Numbered from the stretch's first letter, positions 21,630 through 31,789 are shown. The stretch: DNA of 64,000 nt from Gracilaria gracilis (GCA_030374805.1 JARGSG010000088.1:62001-126000); one strand, 5' to 3'. The notes: generated by a model not told the origin, from the letters alone. Numbers and translations: made by a program.

Positions 21630-21646
21630 TTATCAAGGGTTGACTG
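21630..21646 (-). repeat. Right terminal inverted repeat of the Tigger element
   Basis: On the minus strand it begins CAGTCAACCCTTGATAA and matches the left end; TA follows on the plus strand. Confidence 0.9.
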
Positions 21647-21648
21647 TA

Positions 21649-22780
21649 CATAGATATCTACTGTATAGCTGGTTCAGTTCAACCGCAAGCGCGGAGGGAG
21701 GGGGGGCAGTGAGTCGGCGAGCCGTTCGTTTGACAAGACTGCGGGTGATCTGATTCTTGACCGCACAGCGCCCTCAAGGCGAGAACGAGCTGTTTGATGC
21801 ACCAGCAATGTTTGCCTCTGGGCGGTCACTGCAGCATCGTGAGCCACAGCACAGCCGCTCACGCACGCACGCGGTAAAGTTACAACGGTCGGAAAGGCGC
21901 GCGCGCGCAATCGGGCGTTTTTGAAAACCCTAATCGTGGGGCTCTTGCATGACGGGCAAGGGACGACTCATCATGCGTACAATTTGGGCGGTGTACCGCA
22001 GATCCCAAGATCCAGTAGAGTTACTGTACAGCAGACCTTGGCGTGGAAGACGACGTCGGCGCCGACGTCGTCGTGAGCAAGGCGGCGCTGATCATGCGAA
22101 GATCGGGGCGGCGAAGCGGCGCGGTGGCAAACCAAAGCAGCCCAGCCCAAGCAAGGGCGTACGCCTCCTCCCCGGCACGGTCATGCGCCATCCGCGCGGC
22201 GGCGCGCAGCGACATGATCGGCGCCATTCCACCACCCACGCGCTGTCAGATTTTGGCACGTTCCGTCATCACGCCAGCACGCCACCCACCTAGCGGAACT
22301 GTAAAGGCGGTGTCTACATCGCGCACGCACAGCCAATGGCGCTCCAGCACGTCCCACACGCCGCACTCTACGTGGCACCAGCCCCCATATCGCGCACACA
22401 CCCGCCACGCCGGCCACGTGTATGGCGAATTTGGTGCCGTTTCGCGCACGCTTACAGTGGTCGTGTGCTCGTTGTGGCTGCATGCGACGCGCACGTCCAC
22501 CCGTTCAACTTCTTGTCGTATCGAGTGCGCTGGGCATGCGGCGCGTGGCGCGCGCGTGCGGCGGCGCGTGCCTTTTTGTGGCCGCCTGCGCCTTGGAGGC
22601 ACGCGTTGCGTCTCGACGCGCCGTCGTGCACCCGTATAACGCGCCGCTGTCTTCCCTGACGCCTTGCTTCCGTTCTTCTTCAGCCTCGTTCACCGCAACG
22701 TCTCCCTTCAGCTCCCTTGTTCCGTCCTCGTTCCGCCATCCTCGAAAGTGTGTCTTCGCCGCTCTCATTCGTTTTTCGTC
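21649..22780. other. G+C-rich upstream region of the hog-domain gene
   Basis: No gene is recognised; the many overlapping open frames are what high G+C produces. A 24-bp perfect palindrome with two GACGTC cores is centred between 22060 and 22061. The last ~100 bp before the ATG is pyrimidine-rich (TTC/CTC runs), as is common in highly expressed gene leaders. Confidence 0.45.
22049..22072. repeat. 24-bp perfect palindrome
   Basis: The left 12 bases (GACGACGTCGGC) are exactly reverse-complementary to the right 12. It contains GACGTC twice, the core of CRE-like bZIP sites. It lies ~710 bp upstream of the hog-protein ATG. Confidence 0.8.
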
Positions 22781-24142
22781 ATGCGTTTCTTCACAACGTG
22801 CGTGGCCTTGGCCACATGTTTCGTAGCCCACGCCGTGTTGATGCCGGTGATGCTGCCGGTATCCGACCGTCAGACCGTGCCCGAGGACGCCATCGGTACA
22901 TTCGGTCTCGGCCAATTCCTCGGCGGTGTTTGCCCCCAAAACATCTCACACTCCGAGACCGTCAATGAGCAGGGTGTCATTCCTCACACGGTCATGGCAA
23001 TCAACAACATGCCCTGTACCGATGACGGATCCATGGGCGTGACCCTCGACGCCGATACAGCTTTGGCAGGCGTTGAAGTCAGCAGCTCCACTACTCTCAT
23101 CAACCAGTTCAAGGATGCTGGCGTGTCTGCTATCTATGGTATTGAAAACTCTGCTCGTGTGTGCGGCAAAAATCAACTGCCCGCAAAGACCTTGGTCATT
23201 ATCTTCCAGCCCGTCAGCGCGGTGACTATCGGCCTGGATTCGTACTTCAGTGGCCGTCGCTACATGATTGTTGACGATCCTAGTGTTGATGGCATTTGTC
23301 GCTACTCCACCGAACGCCGCCCGGAACCGGAGGTGGAGGAGACTCCGACAGAGATGGACGAAGCCGTTATGACTCCGATGGCCACCGTGATGCCAGAACC
23401 GGCGCCAGTACCGGCGCCAGTACCGGCGCCAGTACCGGATACTGAGGAGCCTGCGGTTACAACTGAGGAGCCGGTGGGTGAGACCGACGGCCCGAGTACA
23501 CCCGGTGTTCCGGGTGGCGTTGTTGCGCCCGACACTGACATCGGCATTACGGAAGGACTCACAACTGACGAGGAAGAGCCGACGGTATCGCCTGAAGACG
23601 ACCCGATTTGCTTCCCAGCCGACGGGTCTGTGCAACTGGAGGACGGCTCCGTTAAACGCATGGAGCAGGTGGAGATCGGAGACCGCGTGATGGTTGGCAA
23701 CAAGCAGTTCTCCGAGGTGTTCATGTTCTCTCACCGTCTGGCTGACGTGAAGAACACGTTTGTGAAGGTGCAGCTGGAGAGTGGACAGAGCATCGAGGCT
23801 ACGGTTGGACACTATCTGTACGTGAACGGACGCCTTGCTGCAGCGTCCAGCGTGAAGGTGGGTGACTCGATGGAGCTGGACTCTGGAGATCGTGTGGGCG
23901 TGTCGCAGGTGTCGCTGGTGAGTAAGAAGGGTCTGTACAACCCGCAGACTATGCACGGAGACATCGTGGTGAACGGCGTGAGGGCGAGTACATTCACGCA
24001 GGCTGTGGAGGTGTGCACGGCGTCGGCATTGATGGCGCCGCTGAGGGTTGTGTACGCGCTGTTCGGCTGGAGCGGAAGCTTCCTGGACGGCGGGCTGGAT
24101 AGTGTAGCCAACATGCTGCCGAATGGCGCGGCGACCTTGTAG
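22781..24142 (+). CDS. Secreted protein with C-terminal hedgehog-type Hint (hog) autoprocessing domain
   Basis: 453 residues from ATG 22781 (MRFFTTCVALATCFVAHAV, a clear signal peptide). Residues ~25-180 form an unrecognised Cys-containing ectodomain. Then comes an acidic, Pro-rich linker with a PAPV repeat (three tandem APVP units) and many Thr/Glu. From ~residue 280 a Hint domain starts at Ile-Cys (CFPADGSVQLEDG), with MEQVEIGDRVMV (block A), a T-x-x-H motif in EATVGHYLYVNG (block B) and the hedgehog-like end LYNPQTMHGDIVVNGVRAS. In hedgehog and hog proteins this domain cleaves the chain before the Cys; the key Cys, Thr and His are all present. No intein-type C-extein Asn/Ser junction is seen. 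It resembles the warthog/hog proteins known from several algae and protists rather than animal Hedgehog, as the signalling domain is absent. Confidence 0.88.
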   Translation: MRFFTTCVALATCFVAHAVLMPVMLPVSDRQTVPEDAIGTFGLGQFLGGVCPQNISHSETVNEQGVIPHTVMAINNMPCTDDGSMGVTLDADTALAGVEVSSSTTLINQFKDAGVSAIYGIENSARVCGKNQLPAKTLVIIFQPVSAVTIGLDSYFSGRRYMIVDDPSVDGICRYSTERRPEPEVEETPTEMDEAVMTPMATVMPEPAPVPAPVPAPVPDTEEPAVTTEEPVGETDGPSTPGVPGGVVAPDTDIGITEGLTTDEEEPTVSPEDDPICFPADGSVQLEDGSVKRMEQVEIGDRVMVGNKQFSEVFMFSHRLADVKNTFVKVQLESGQSIEATVGHYLYVNGRLAAASSVKVGDSMELDSGDRVGVSQVSLVSKKGLYNPQTMHGDIVVNGVRASTFTQAVEVCTASALMAPLRVVYALFGWSGSFLDGGLDSVANMLPNGAATL

Positions 24143-24784
24143 AGTGCGCGTTGCGTAGGTTGTTGTTCCTGCTATTTGAGTTTGTGTGTTTTGTGTTGTT
24201 GTTGGATGTTTCGGAGTTTTGCCGGCGTGCCTTTTTTTTTCACTCCCTGGTGAGCGTTTCTTTTTTCGGGCTGTGGCGTGTGAGGTGCTTTTTTTTTCGG
24301 GACGACAGTTTGGCTTTATTTTCTTTTTTTGTGTGATGATGGAGTAAAACAAGAATGAATGATTGTTTCAGAGACCCCTCCCTTGGCTCGGGTATTCGCC
24401 CTCTCGGCGCCCGACGACACTCGAGAGCGCCTGCTGCGCGCCGCTTCTCACCGACGCGCTGCCACGCGGCGCGGCTCTGCGCGCGCAGACAGAGACAACC
24501 AACTGTCTGTGCGTCATGGCTGCTGCGCTGTGAGTGAGCCCACGAGAAATCACCCTTCCTTACCGTTGTCTACTACCAAGGGTAACGCGTCGCTTAACGC
24601 TGCCAGTGAGCAAGGAGCAACCACGCTTCCTTATGCACCTTACTCGCGCCGCCCATGGCCCTAAAATTCGCACCTGCCTTACTCTTCGTACAGTATGACA
24701 ATTATCTTTAACAGAAACGGACCAAACTCTTTCAAGAGCTTTCTCTTTTAGGAGTTCTCTTTTACTTGTTCGTGCTCAGCGCAC
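24143..24784. other. Intergenic between convergent genes
   Basis: Just after the hog gene the plus strand is T-rich (runs of T at 24230-24330), like a 3' untranslated region. The rest shows nothing recognisable. Confidence 0.5.
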
Positions 24785-26260
24785 TTAATACCTGTAGCTC
24801 TCCGGCTTGAACGGGCCGTTTGAGCCAATGCCAATGTACTCGGCCTGATGCGGCGACAGCTCCGTCAGCTTGGCATTCAGATGCTTCAAGTGCATACGCG
24901 CCACCTTCTCATCCAGAACCTTGGGCAGGATGTACACGTTGTTCTCGTACTTGCCGGACGCGCGGTTCTCCCACAACTCCACCTGCGCCAGCGTCTGGTT
25001 GGTGAACGAGCAGCTCATCACAAAGCTGGGGTGACCGGTGGCGCACCCGAGGTTCATCAGACGCCCTTCGGCAAGCATGATGATGCCGTGACCGTCCGGG
25101 AACACCCACCTGTGCACCTGCGGCTTGATCTCGATCTTGGTGATGCCTTCGTAGTTCTCCAGCCCGGCAATGTCAATCTCGTTGTCAAAGTGACCAATGT
25201 TACCCACAATCGCATTGTTCTTCATCTTCTCCATGTGCTTTACCAGAACAATGTCCTTGTTTCCGGTGGCCGTGATCACGATATCAACCTCGGAAATCAC
25301 GTCCTCCAGCCGCGCCACCTGGAACCCTTCCATGGTAGCCTGCAACGCGCAGATCGGATCGATTTCAGCCACCAGACAGCGTGCACCCGCAGCCTTCATG
25401 GCCTGCGCGGATCCCTTTCCCACGTCACCGTAGCCACAAATCATAATTGTCTTACCGGCAAGCATAACGTCAGTAGCTCTCATAATGCCGTCGGGAAGCG
25501 AGTGACGGCATCCGTACACGTTGTCAAACTTGCTCTTAGTCACACTGTCGTTCACGTTGATAGCCGGGAACAACAAAGTACCGTCTCTGGCACGTTCGAT
25601 CAGACGATGTACACCAGTGGTAGTCTCCTCAGACACGCCCACCATCTTATCCACCACATCGTGCCAGCGCTTCGGGTTCTTCTTGAGCCCGTCACGAATT
25701 GTGCTCAAAACAACCTTGAACTCAGCGTTATCGGTAGATTCAGGGTCCGGCATAGTACCGTCCTTCTCAAATGCGATCTCAGCCTTAAATCCTTCATGAA
25801 TCAAAAGAGTAGCATCACCACCATCATCGACGATGATATCCGGTCCAGAGCCATCCGGCCAGGTAAGGGCCCTCTCGGTGCACCACCAATACTCCTCAAG
25901 AGACTCTCCCTTCCAGGCAAACACCGAAGCAGTTCCCTTTGCAACCACGGCGGAGGCAGCATGATCCTGGGTGGAGAAAATATTGCAAGAGCACCAACGA
26001 ATGTCGGCGCCAAGTTCCTTGAGCGTCTCGATGAGGACGGCGGTCTGAATGGTCATGTGCAATGACCCCATGACCTTCGCGCCGGCGAGCGGCTTCTTGG
26101 CGCCGATATCCTCGCGGCAGGCCATCAGACCGGGCATCTCCACCTCGGCCATGTCCATTTCCTTGCGCCCGAACTCGGCAAGACTCATGTCCTTGACTTT
26201 GTACTCCGACTCCGGCAGCGGTGAAACCGCCTTGGTAGTCGCCACTTTAGTAGCAGTCAT
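24785..26260 (-). CDS. AHCY: S-adenosyl-L-homocysteine hydrolase
   Basis: 491 residues from ATG 26260, intronless. It reversibly splits S-adenosylhomocysteine into adenosine and homocysteine, which keeps methylation reactions running. Conserved stretches include [20 protein letters not shown], the NAD-binding [27 protein letters not shown] and the C-terminal KPESYRY with the conserved Lys and Tyr. The ~40-residue insert around [16 protein letters not shown] places it with the plant/bacterial type, not the shorter animal type. Confidence 0.97.
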   Translation of the reverse strand: MTATKVATTKAVSPLPESEYKVKDMSLAEFGRKEMDMAEVEMPGLMACREDIGAKKPLAGAKVMGSLHMTIQTAVLIETLKELGADIRWCSCNIFSTQDHAASAVVAKGTASVFAWKGESLEEYWWCTERALTWPDGSGPDIIVDDGGDATLLIHEGFKAEIAFEKDGTMPDPESTDNAEFKVVLSTIRDGLKKNPKRWHDVVDKMVGVSEETTTGVHRLIERARDGTLLFPAINVNDSVTKSKFDNVYGCRHSLPDGIMRATDVMLAGKTIMICGYGDVGKGSAQAMKAAGARCLVAEIDPICALQATMEGFQVARLEDVISEVDIVITATGNKDIVLVKHMEKMKNNAIVGNIGHFDNEIDIAGLENYEGITKIEIKPQVHRWVFPDGHGIIMLAEGRLMNLGCATGHPSFVMSCSFTNQTLAQVELWENRASGKYENNVYILPKVLDEKVARMHLKHLNAKLTELSPHQAEYIGIGSNGPFKPESYRY

Positions 26261-27440
26261 GTTGAAGAACTGGTGGTTTGATTAAAACGAAGTCAAAAAC
26301 TGGGTGCTCTCTACGTCTTCCGACTCTGCGATCGGCAGCTTATTGAACAGGATGGGCGAGAGAGGAGAAAGCTGAGTTGAGTGAGGCGCTCTTTAAGTGC
26401 CAGCGGTCGACGACCGGATGCAGATCCACATGTCGGCCTTACACTGTCCGGTGACCGCCGTATCTACTGGCTCGGCCCAGCGACGGCGGGCACTGTCGGT
26501 GAAATCGCTCCACTTGTGGACGTTTGATTTGCTCGCGCGGTGTACGTTGCGCTCATTGTGGGCGCTGGTGACGGTTATGAGTGGGCGGCAAACAGGAATG
26601 GTACAGCTGGCGTTGCATCATTGGATGCACACTTTATGCGTTCGTGGCGCTGCTCATGCGTGGTACACGTGGAATGAACTTGCCCATTTTTGATGGTTCG
26701 TCTCGCTGCCGTGCGCTATCCAGAGACGCAGACACCGTCTGTGATGAAGTCTCATCAGAGAGCCCTTCATTGAGGTTGAGTACTGTAGAATCTACAGTGT
26801 AGATACAACACGTTTTCAAGCGCAAGAATACACGAATATCCAGGCCCCTTTTGGCTTCGAATATCAAGTTGGAAAGGGCCATTTATGGCCATTAGATACA
26901 GAGTAACGAATCGTAAGGAGCATGTTGTCTGCTGCTCAAAGCTTGCATTTTTGACATGATTGTGCCGCAGATAAAGGCTGGCTAGCTACTAGATTGGCCC
27001 CCGCGGCCATTGACAACAAGGGTAGTTCCAGAAAAGAAGAAAAAGAAAGCACGAGTACGGAACTGAGCCCCAAAAACGTAGCAAACTTGCAGCCCTAAGA
27101 AAAGCTCACTTTGAAAGCAATTGAATAAGTGATAAAGGGGGGAGGGGGGGTGATGCCAGGAAGAAGGCCTAAATACAAATGGCACTCCATGATTCTGCAG
27201 CAGCAGACGATATGTGCAGTTCGGACCGCTATTCAACCTTGAGAGCCAATTTTGTAACGCAGTGCCCTAATTTCAGAAATGAACGCTCGAATGGAACACT
27301 CAATTTCCTTCTTCGCGATAACGAAGTCAGCCTTTACCATACGCCCTAACTTTGAGACCCTAAGAAAACCACGATAGAAAGCAATCGCAAAACCGAAACT
27401 GAGCATGTCGGAAGCTCTAGCTTAAAACCGTCTCAATCAT

Positions 27441-27660
27441 CTTTCGTGTTGACGAAATTCCATTCTTCTTCGTGTCAAACACCTTAGGTACCTAATACTT
27501 TCTCTGTACCATATTATAGCCCCGTGAGCGTAGCGCGGCTACTGATTTGTGGTTTGTTGCTACGGTGTAGAGAGATAAGTGTTACAGGTTGTTGGGGTTC
27601 TTAGAATACCCCCGCGTACGAGTAATTCACGTACGCGTTTCATAAATGAGAGAGAGAGAG
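27441..27660 (+). repeat. Diverged dispersed repeat, copy A
   Basis: By eye this segment aligns with the reverse complement of about 50450-50690. Shared words in the same order are ACACCTTAG, GTA(A/G)CGCGG, GGT(C/T)GTTGGGG and GTACGCG, with substitutions and small gaps between. It looks like an old transposon fragment, possibly an LTR. Confidence 0.6.
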
Positions 27661-28788
27661 ACATTGTATAAACAATGTTTTCCGCGCTTTGTTTAGAAAC
27701 GTATTTTGGGAGAGAAGCAATGTTGAGTGCTTGAGCCCTGATACCACTACTCGACTTTCGAACGCCGTCGAGGACCTATCGGCAGAAAGAGAGAGTAAAC
27801 CTCGGTGAGGATCGAATCACAAACCAACTACTTGACAGATTCTGACGCTCTGCTATACTTTGATACAGATTTTCATAAACACAGTCAGGATGACCGTGAT
27901 ATTAAGACTTCCAAAGAGGAAAGTCAAGCACTACAATCGTCAACAGCTGCCATGTATGCCGCTTCCAACAAGTTACAGAGCTGGTCTCCGGAAGTAGATA
28001 CTTGTCTACAAACAACAAATCCCATTCAACTCTTCTTCTATGACTTGATAAAATCCTAAAAAGCCCCGTTCGCTTTCCCGCAACTTCTCTAATTCATCAA
28101 GTTCGTCAGCGGCCTTTATATATTCAAGTTTCTCATTCTCTCAGCCCCAACTCGAAACCCCTCAAAAACATTTTTTCATGCTACGAGATCCCTCAACAAA
28201 ATCCTTTGCATAGCACGCGTATTTAGGTGGGCTGAACTGTGTTTGACTGGCTAAAGCTTCTCCCAGACTGTATATTACCATTCACTTGATATTACAACAA
28301 TTACCAGTTTACTGTCTCTCTTTTTCTGTTTGAGATAACGCACGCTAAGTTACAACTTAGTGTGGAAAGCTCCTGTTGAAAGAAGCGTTCTCTCACTTGA
28401 AAGTTCACAATCTGTTCAGGTCGTCTCTTGATGATATCAGCAACTACTAAACCGCTTCGCTCAGGAGGTGGAGGGAAGCAAAACCTTCTATATGCAAATC
28501 TCTTGGGGGGACTTCAGAACGTAGTTTTGCGATCCAGGTGGATGTAAAAACGGCGTGTGACCAGCATACAGTCGCGACAGAGTCACCTCTGCTTTCCTAC
28601 GCCCAACAAACTTAGTGCTCGTTGGAAATTGAGACAGTAATAAGGGCATCAAAGTTTGGGGCGTAGACGCTGTCCTATCGACTTCCGTAAAGTGCACTGC
28701 AGCTGCAATATGCCTTTCCAAGGAAAGGTTCAATGCCTCCTGACCTACTGCATTTACTATATCATTCCTACTGGGGCTAGGTGCACAC

Positions 28789-28822
28789 AGAAGAAGAAGA
28801 AGAAGAAGAAGAAGAAGAAGAA
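28789..28822. repeat. GAA/AAG trinucleotide microsatellite
   Basis: About eleven uninterrupted AAG units. It creates artificial poly-Lys and poly-Leu/Phe frames on the two strands. Confidence 0.95.
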
Positions 28823-30040
28823 CGCAATACGGCACAATGCTTCTGAGACTTCTTGCAATGAGTGCGAATGATTTTGAAAGGGACCGAGCAGGTTTTTCGT
28901 CACACTCCGGGAATCGGCAACGAAGCGTACAACTCGTTTCCATCCTGCTCGGAAGTTATATTGGATCAGTTCTGCTGCATATCCACTCTCGGTCACCGTA
29001 GCTCCTACATTCCTTACCCAATGCAGGTTTCAAAATTAGGTTGTTGCCCTTCTTAATCAGAGAGAGTTTTACTTCAACCTAAAAATTGGAGGTTGATTGA
29101 TGCCCACCTTTGAGAAGACGAAGCATCGAAATGGATTTCTTCTCCGTAATGTCGTAAATAGGTCCGCTTGTACGTCCCTTTCAAAGGAATGTTGGCTCAT
29201 TTTCCCTATGTGTGCGACATCCAGTCAAAACCATGGCAGCATCACCTGAAGCACCGTTGTTCTCTCATTGCAGCTCATTACTTGTTTTACTAGTTCTACA
29301 TCAACCCCTGGATTTTCAGCACAGGAAGCGATTAAGGGCCTTGATTGAAGACACCTGTGCACCACTCGGGCAAGCGTATCTGTTCCAACACCCATCTATG
29401 CGGTGGCAATCTGTTTTTAATGACATCGAACGCGGAGTGGCCTACGACGTTCCTGCTGTATCTACGAAGGTAATTCATGCCGAGCCAAGGGCTTCGCAGC
29501 CAACGAATGGATAACTTGCGGGTAAGAGAACTCATGAATCGTGGGCGGTTCCAAGTGGCAGAAGACAGCTTGATGTGTGCATCAAACGCCTTCAAATCTT
29601 GTGAACCGATTGGGTGCGGGATTCTCTCCCTCCGTCATCGCCACCACCACCGTCACAACGGCGCACCAAGTAAAGGCATACGTACATCTCATCGCCTTTC
29701 TATTTCTGTCTCGCCTGTCACAGTCTCGCCATTCGTGTTTTGCCGTCACTCCTTCGACACGCGAGTGTCAGTTACAGTCGTTGTTGTCCCGCATGTGCCA
29801 ACGAAGAAAAACCTTCTTGCCAAAAAAAACGCGCCATACGTATGTGTAACTACGCGCCCTTCATATCGTTGGCGCGTGTAGCATCATCACACGCTCTTCA
29901 ATTCATGCGCATTCCAACCGCATTCGCTTGTGCTCCATACAACAACTTCGCCACCACCGCCATCATCGGGTTCGCCGCTCCAGGGTGTCCCGGCTGCATC
30001 TGCGCTGCGCCCCGGCGCAGCGCCGCCGCCCCTGCTCGCA

Positions 30041-30364
30041 CTACACCCAAGCATCGCCCCAGCAATCGAATTCTGGGTATTGTACCGGGCACATGTAGTC
30101 GTAGGGTGTCATGTTTACCGTATCCTTCGGCTGTGACGGCAAGTTGTGGCTTTTCCAATCCTTCTCCTTGCGCCACGTTTCCCGTTCGTCTTCATGGGCT
30201 GGTGGCGCTTGTGTGCCGTCCGTGGACACTTCGTCTTCCGGTTCCTCCTCGGCTCTCCTCGGCGCTACGAAAAGGAAGTACATTCCCAAGATGACCACGA
30301 CGGTTGAGAAAATGATGGTCAGAAGAACCAGCGAAAAGGCTTCGAAGACGGTTAGACAAATCAT
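30041..30364 (-). CDS. Small single-pass membrane protein, 107 residues
   Basis: Starts at ATG 30364. A long hydrophobic stretch at residues ~7-34 (FSLVLLTIIFSTVVVILGMYF) is followed by positively charged APRR. An acidic and then Trp/Lys-rich soluble tail ends with the unusual MTPYDYMCPVQYPEFDCWG, which has two Cys. The topology suggests a signal-anchor protein with its tail in the cytosol, by the positive-inside rule. I do not recognise the family. The composition and clean ATG favour a real gene, and tandem repeats sit just upstream at 30590-30885. Confidence 0.6.
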   Translation of the reverse strand: MICLTVFEAFSLVLLTIIFSTVVVILGMYFLFVAPRRAEEEPEDEVSTDGTQAPPAHEDERETWRKEKDWKSHNLPSQPKDTVNMTPYDYMCPVQYPEFDCWGDAWV

Positions 30365-30589
30365 GGTTGGGCTCGGTTGAGTTTGGTGGACTGCTTCGTC
30401 GGGCACCGTCTAGCCGGCGCAGCATGGCGCCTTTTATACCATGCTGAAACGCCCACCGCCGTCACTGCTTCGAAGCCACTCGAACGCCCTCGTCCACGGC
30501 GCGTGCGGCGGCGGCGTTGGCTGTCAGATGCCAGGCTGTACTTCGCCAAACCTAACTGGAGCCGTGGCGCCAAATCATGCACTTGCCCT
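30365..30589 (-). promoter_or_regulatory. Probable promoter of the small membrane-protein gene
   Basis: A G+C-rich stretch directly upstream of ATG 30364. No clear core element is recognised. Confidence 0.25.
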
Positions 30590-30885
30590 GATCTTGCGCA
30601 CTTCTGAGCCATCTGCGGCACATGAGCCGTTCAGTAAACATCACATTGCCCACTTCTGCCGCCCAGTGCGGAAACGGTGCTTCATTACATTGCCTCACTT
30701 CTGCCGCCCAGTGCAGAATGGCGCTTCATTTCATTGCCTCACATCATGATGATGACATTGTGATGTGAGTCACATCTGCCGAATAGAGCTGATTCGTTGT
30801 GTTTGCGTTGCCCCACCCCTGCTGTCCAGCGCACAAGCAGTGCTTGATTTCGTGGCCGCACTTCTGCCGCCCGGAGCGCCACATC
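30590..30885. repeat. Degenerate tandem repeats built on TTCTGCCGCCC
   Basis: CACTTCTGCCGCCCAGTGC occurs at 30651 and again at 30696 (45-bp period), each followed by a TGCTTCATT/GCGCTTCATT word. A further clear copy (GCACTTCTGCCGCCCGGAGC) lies at 30857, with decayed ones between. The array sits between the small membrane-protein gene and the gene at 30884-31318. Confidence 0.7.
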
Positions 30886-31318
30886 ATTCATCATGATGGG
30901 GCGCACTTTGGTTTGCGTATTCCACAATGGAGGCACCAATCTGCTTTCTAACTGTGATGAGATACGAGCGAAAGGCTGTGTTTATTGCGTAAAAGTGTGA
31001 CTCGAACTCCCGCGGTAAGCGGACAATGACGGTCCTGGCGAGGTAGTCTGCGTCGTAGAATAGCACACATACCGCTGGGGCGGTTAGAAAGGCGCACAGG
31101 CACCGAACGGCCTCACGGGCGGCCTTCACCGCCGAACGAGAGCACGACAGTAAGTCACTGACCTTCTGAAACTCTGGCCACCAGCTTGGAGTGCGTAGCA
31201 TTTCCCAACGCAATAAGTACAGCCCGAAAGGGCGCGAACCAGCTTCCACTACCTCCCTTGATTTCTTAACGATGCACAGCTTGCTCAGTTCTGTAATGGA
31301 CATGTGTCGTCTCTTCAT
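30884..31318 (-). CDS. Unrecognised 144-residue protein
   Basis: Frame from ATG 31318 to stop 30884. It is basic at the start (MKRRHMSITELSK) with one hydrophobic stretch (VRCLCAFLTAPAVCVLFY). A strong splice-acceptor-like tract (TTTTCTTTTTTAG) ends 17 nt upstream of the ATG, so the gene may have a 5' untranslated intron or upstream coding exons that I could not join in frame. The helical pattern around FGLYLLRWEML ... SRSAVKAAREAVRCL loosely recalls PEX11-type peroxisomal proteins, but this is only a weak resemblance. Confidence 0.4.
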   Translation of the reverse strand: MKRRHMSITELSKLCIVKKSREVVEAGSRPFGLYLLRWEMLRTPSWWPEFQKVSDLLSCSRSAVKAAREAVRCLCAFLTAPAVCVLFYDADYLARTVIVRLPREFESHFYAINTAFRSYLITVRKQIGASIVEYANQSAPHHDE

Positions 31319-31789
31319 CCTGTTGTGTATTATCTAAAAAAGAAAACGTTAAGATGCGATTGTGGAACAGCTTAGAGAAAGACAGTGAGCACGGAGTCTT
31401 GTGCTGCCCATTGAAAAACGCATCACGAGGCGCTCTCCTCTCAAACATGCAATAGAGCACAAACCTTCTGTCCAAAGTACGATCAGAAAGGCACCAGAGA
31501 AGCTCATCTAGAAGCTTTATTGCAGTCTGGTGGATGATATTCGTGTTCATGCACGTGTTGATATACGAGTATCTAGTCGTTTTCCTGCTACGACACAATC
31601 TAGAGTAAAGGGCTGCTGTCCAAAATTAACAAGTGCATTGCACAGGTCCACCAAACAGCCTATGATGGCATTGCGAGGGTTGTACATACCTTCGTAATTG
31701 AGTCCGTAGGACGGAATTATTCTGCGTATGATACGGGTTCTGTCCGACTCTCATTCTTTCGAAACGTGTATCCGTTTCCCGAACTCTTG
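31319..31789. other. Gap between two minus-strand genes
   Basis: It contains the splice-acceptor-like tract noted for the gene at 30884-31318 and an open frame at 31400-31590 that might be an upstream exon. Nothing here can be named. Confidence 0.35.

Larger units (their letters stand above)
19433..21646 (-). mobile_element. pogo/Tigger-type DNA transposon (Tc1/mariner superfamily), 2214 bp
   Basis: The left end reads TA|CAGTCAACCCTTGTTA and the right end, on the opposite strand, TA|CAGTCAACCCTTGATA. The termini are thus inverted repeats starting CAGT, flanked by TA duplications at 19431-19432 and 21647-21648, as in the pogo/Tigger group. The interior encodes a CENP-B-type HTH and DDE transposase on the minus strand, broken by frameshifts. 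Both ends are present, so this is a full-length but non-coding copy that could still be mobilised by a related transposase. Confidence 0.92.
26261..30040. other. 3.8-kb gene-poor region with repeats
   Basis: No gene is recognised. It holds a diverged repeat (27441-27660) that recurs near 50.5 kb, a GA microsatellite near 27649-27660, a GAA microsatellite (28789-28822), and at 27733-27746 a minus-strand TGGTATCAGGGCTC that resembles the initiator-tRNA primer site of LTR elements. A palindromic word, TCAACCT...AGGTTGA, near 29075-29097 also recurs near 50.17 kb. A short frame from ATG 29231 to 29514 has a hydrophobic start, but I cannot support it as a gene. Confidence 0.5.

Noticed and set aside
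28488..28996. Minus-strand frames with poly-Leu or poly-Phe
   Set aside because: The hydrophobic run is the translated GAA microsatellite, not a membrane segment.
29231..29514. 94-codon frame with a Leu/Val-rich start
   Set aside because: No homology, no context and no further exon could be joined; too weak to call.
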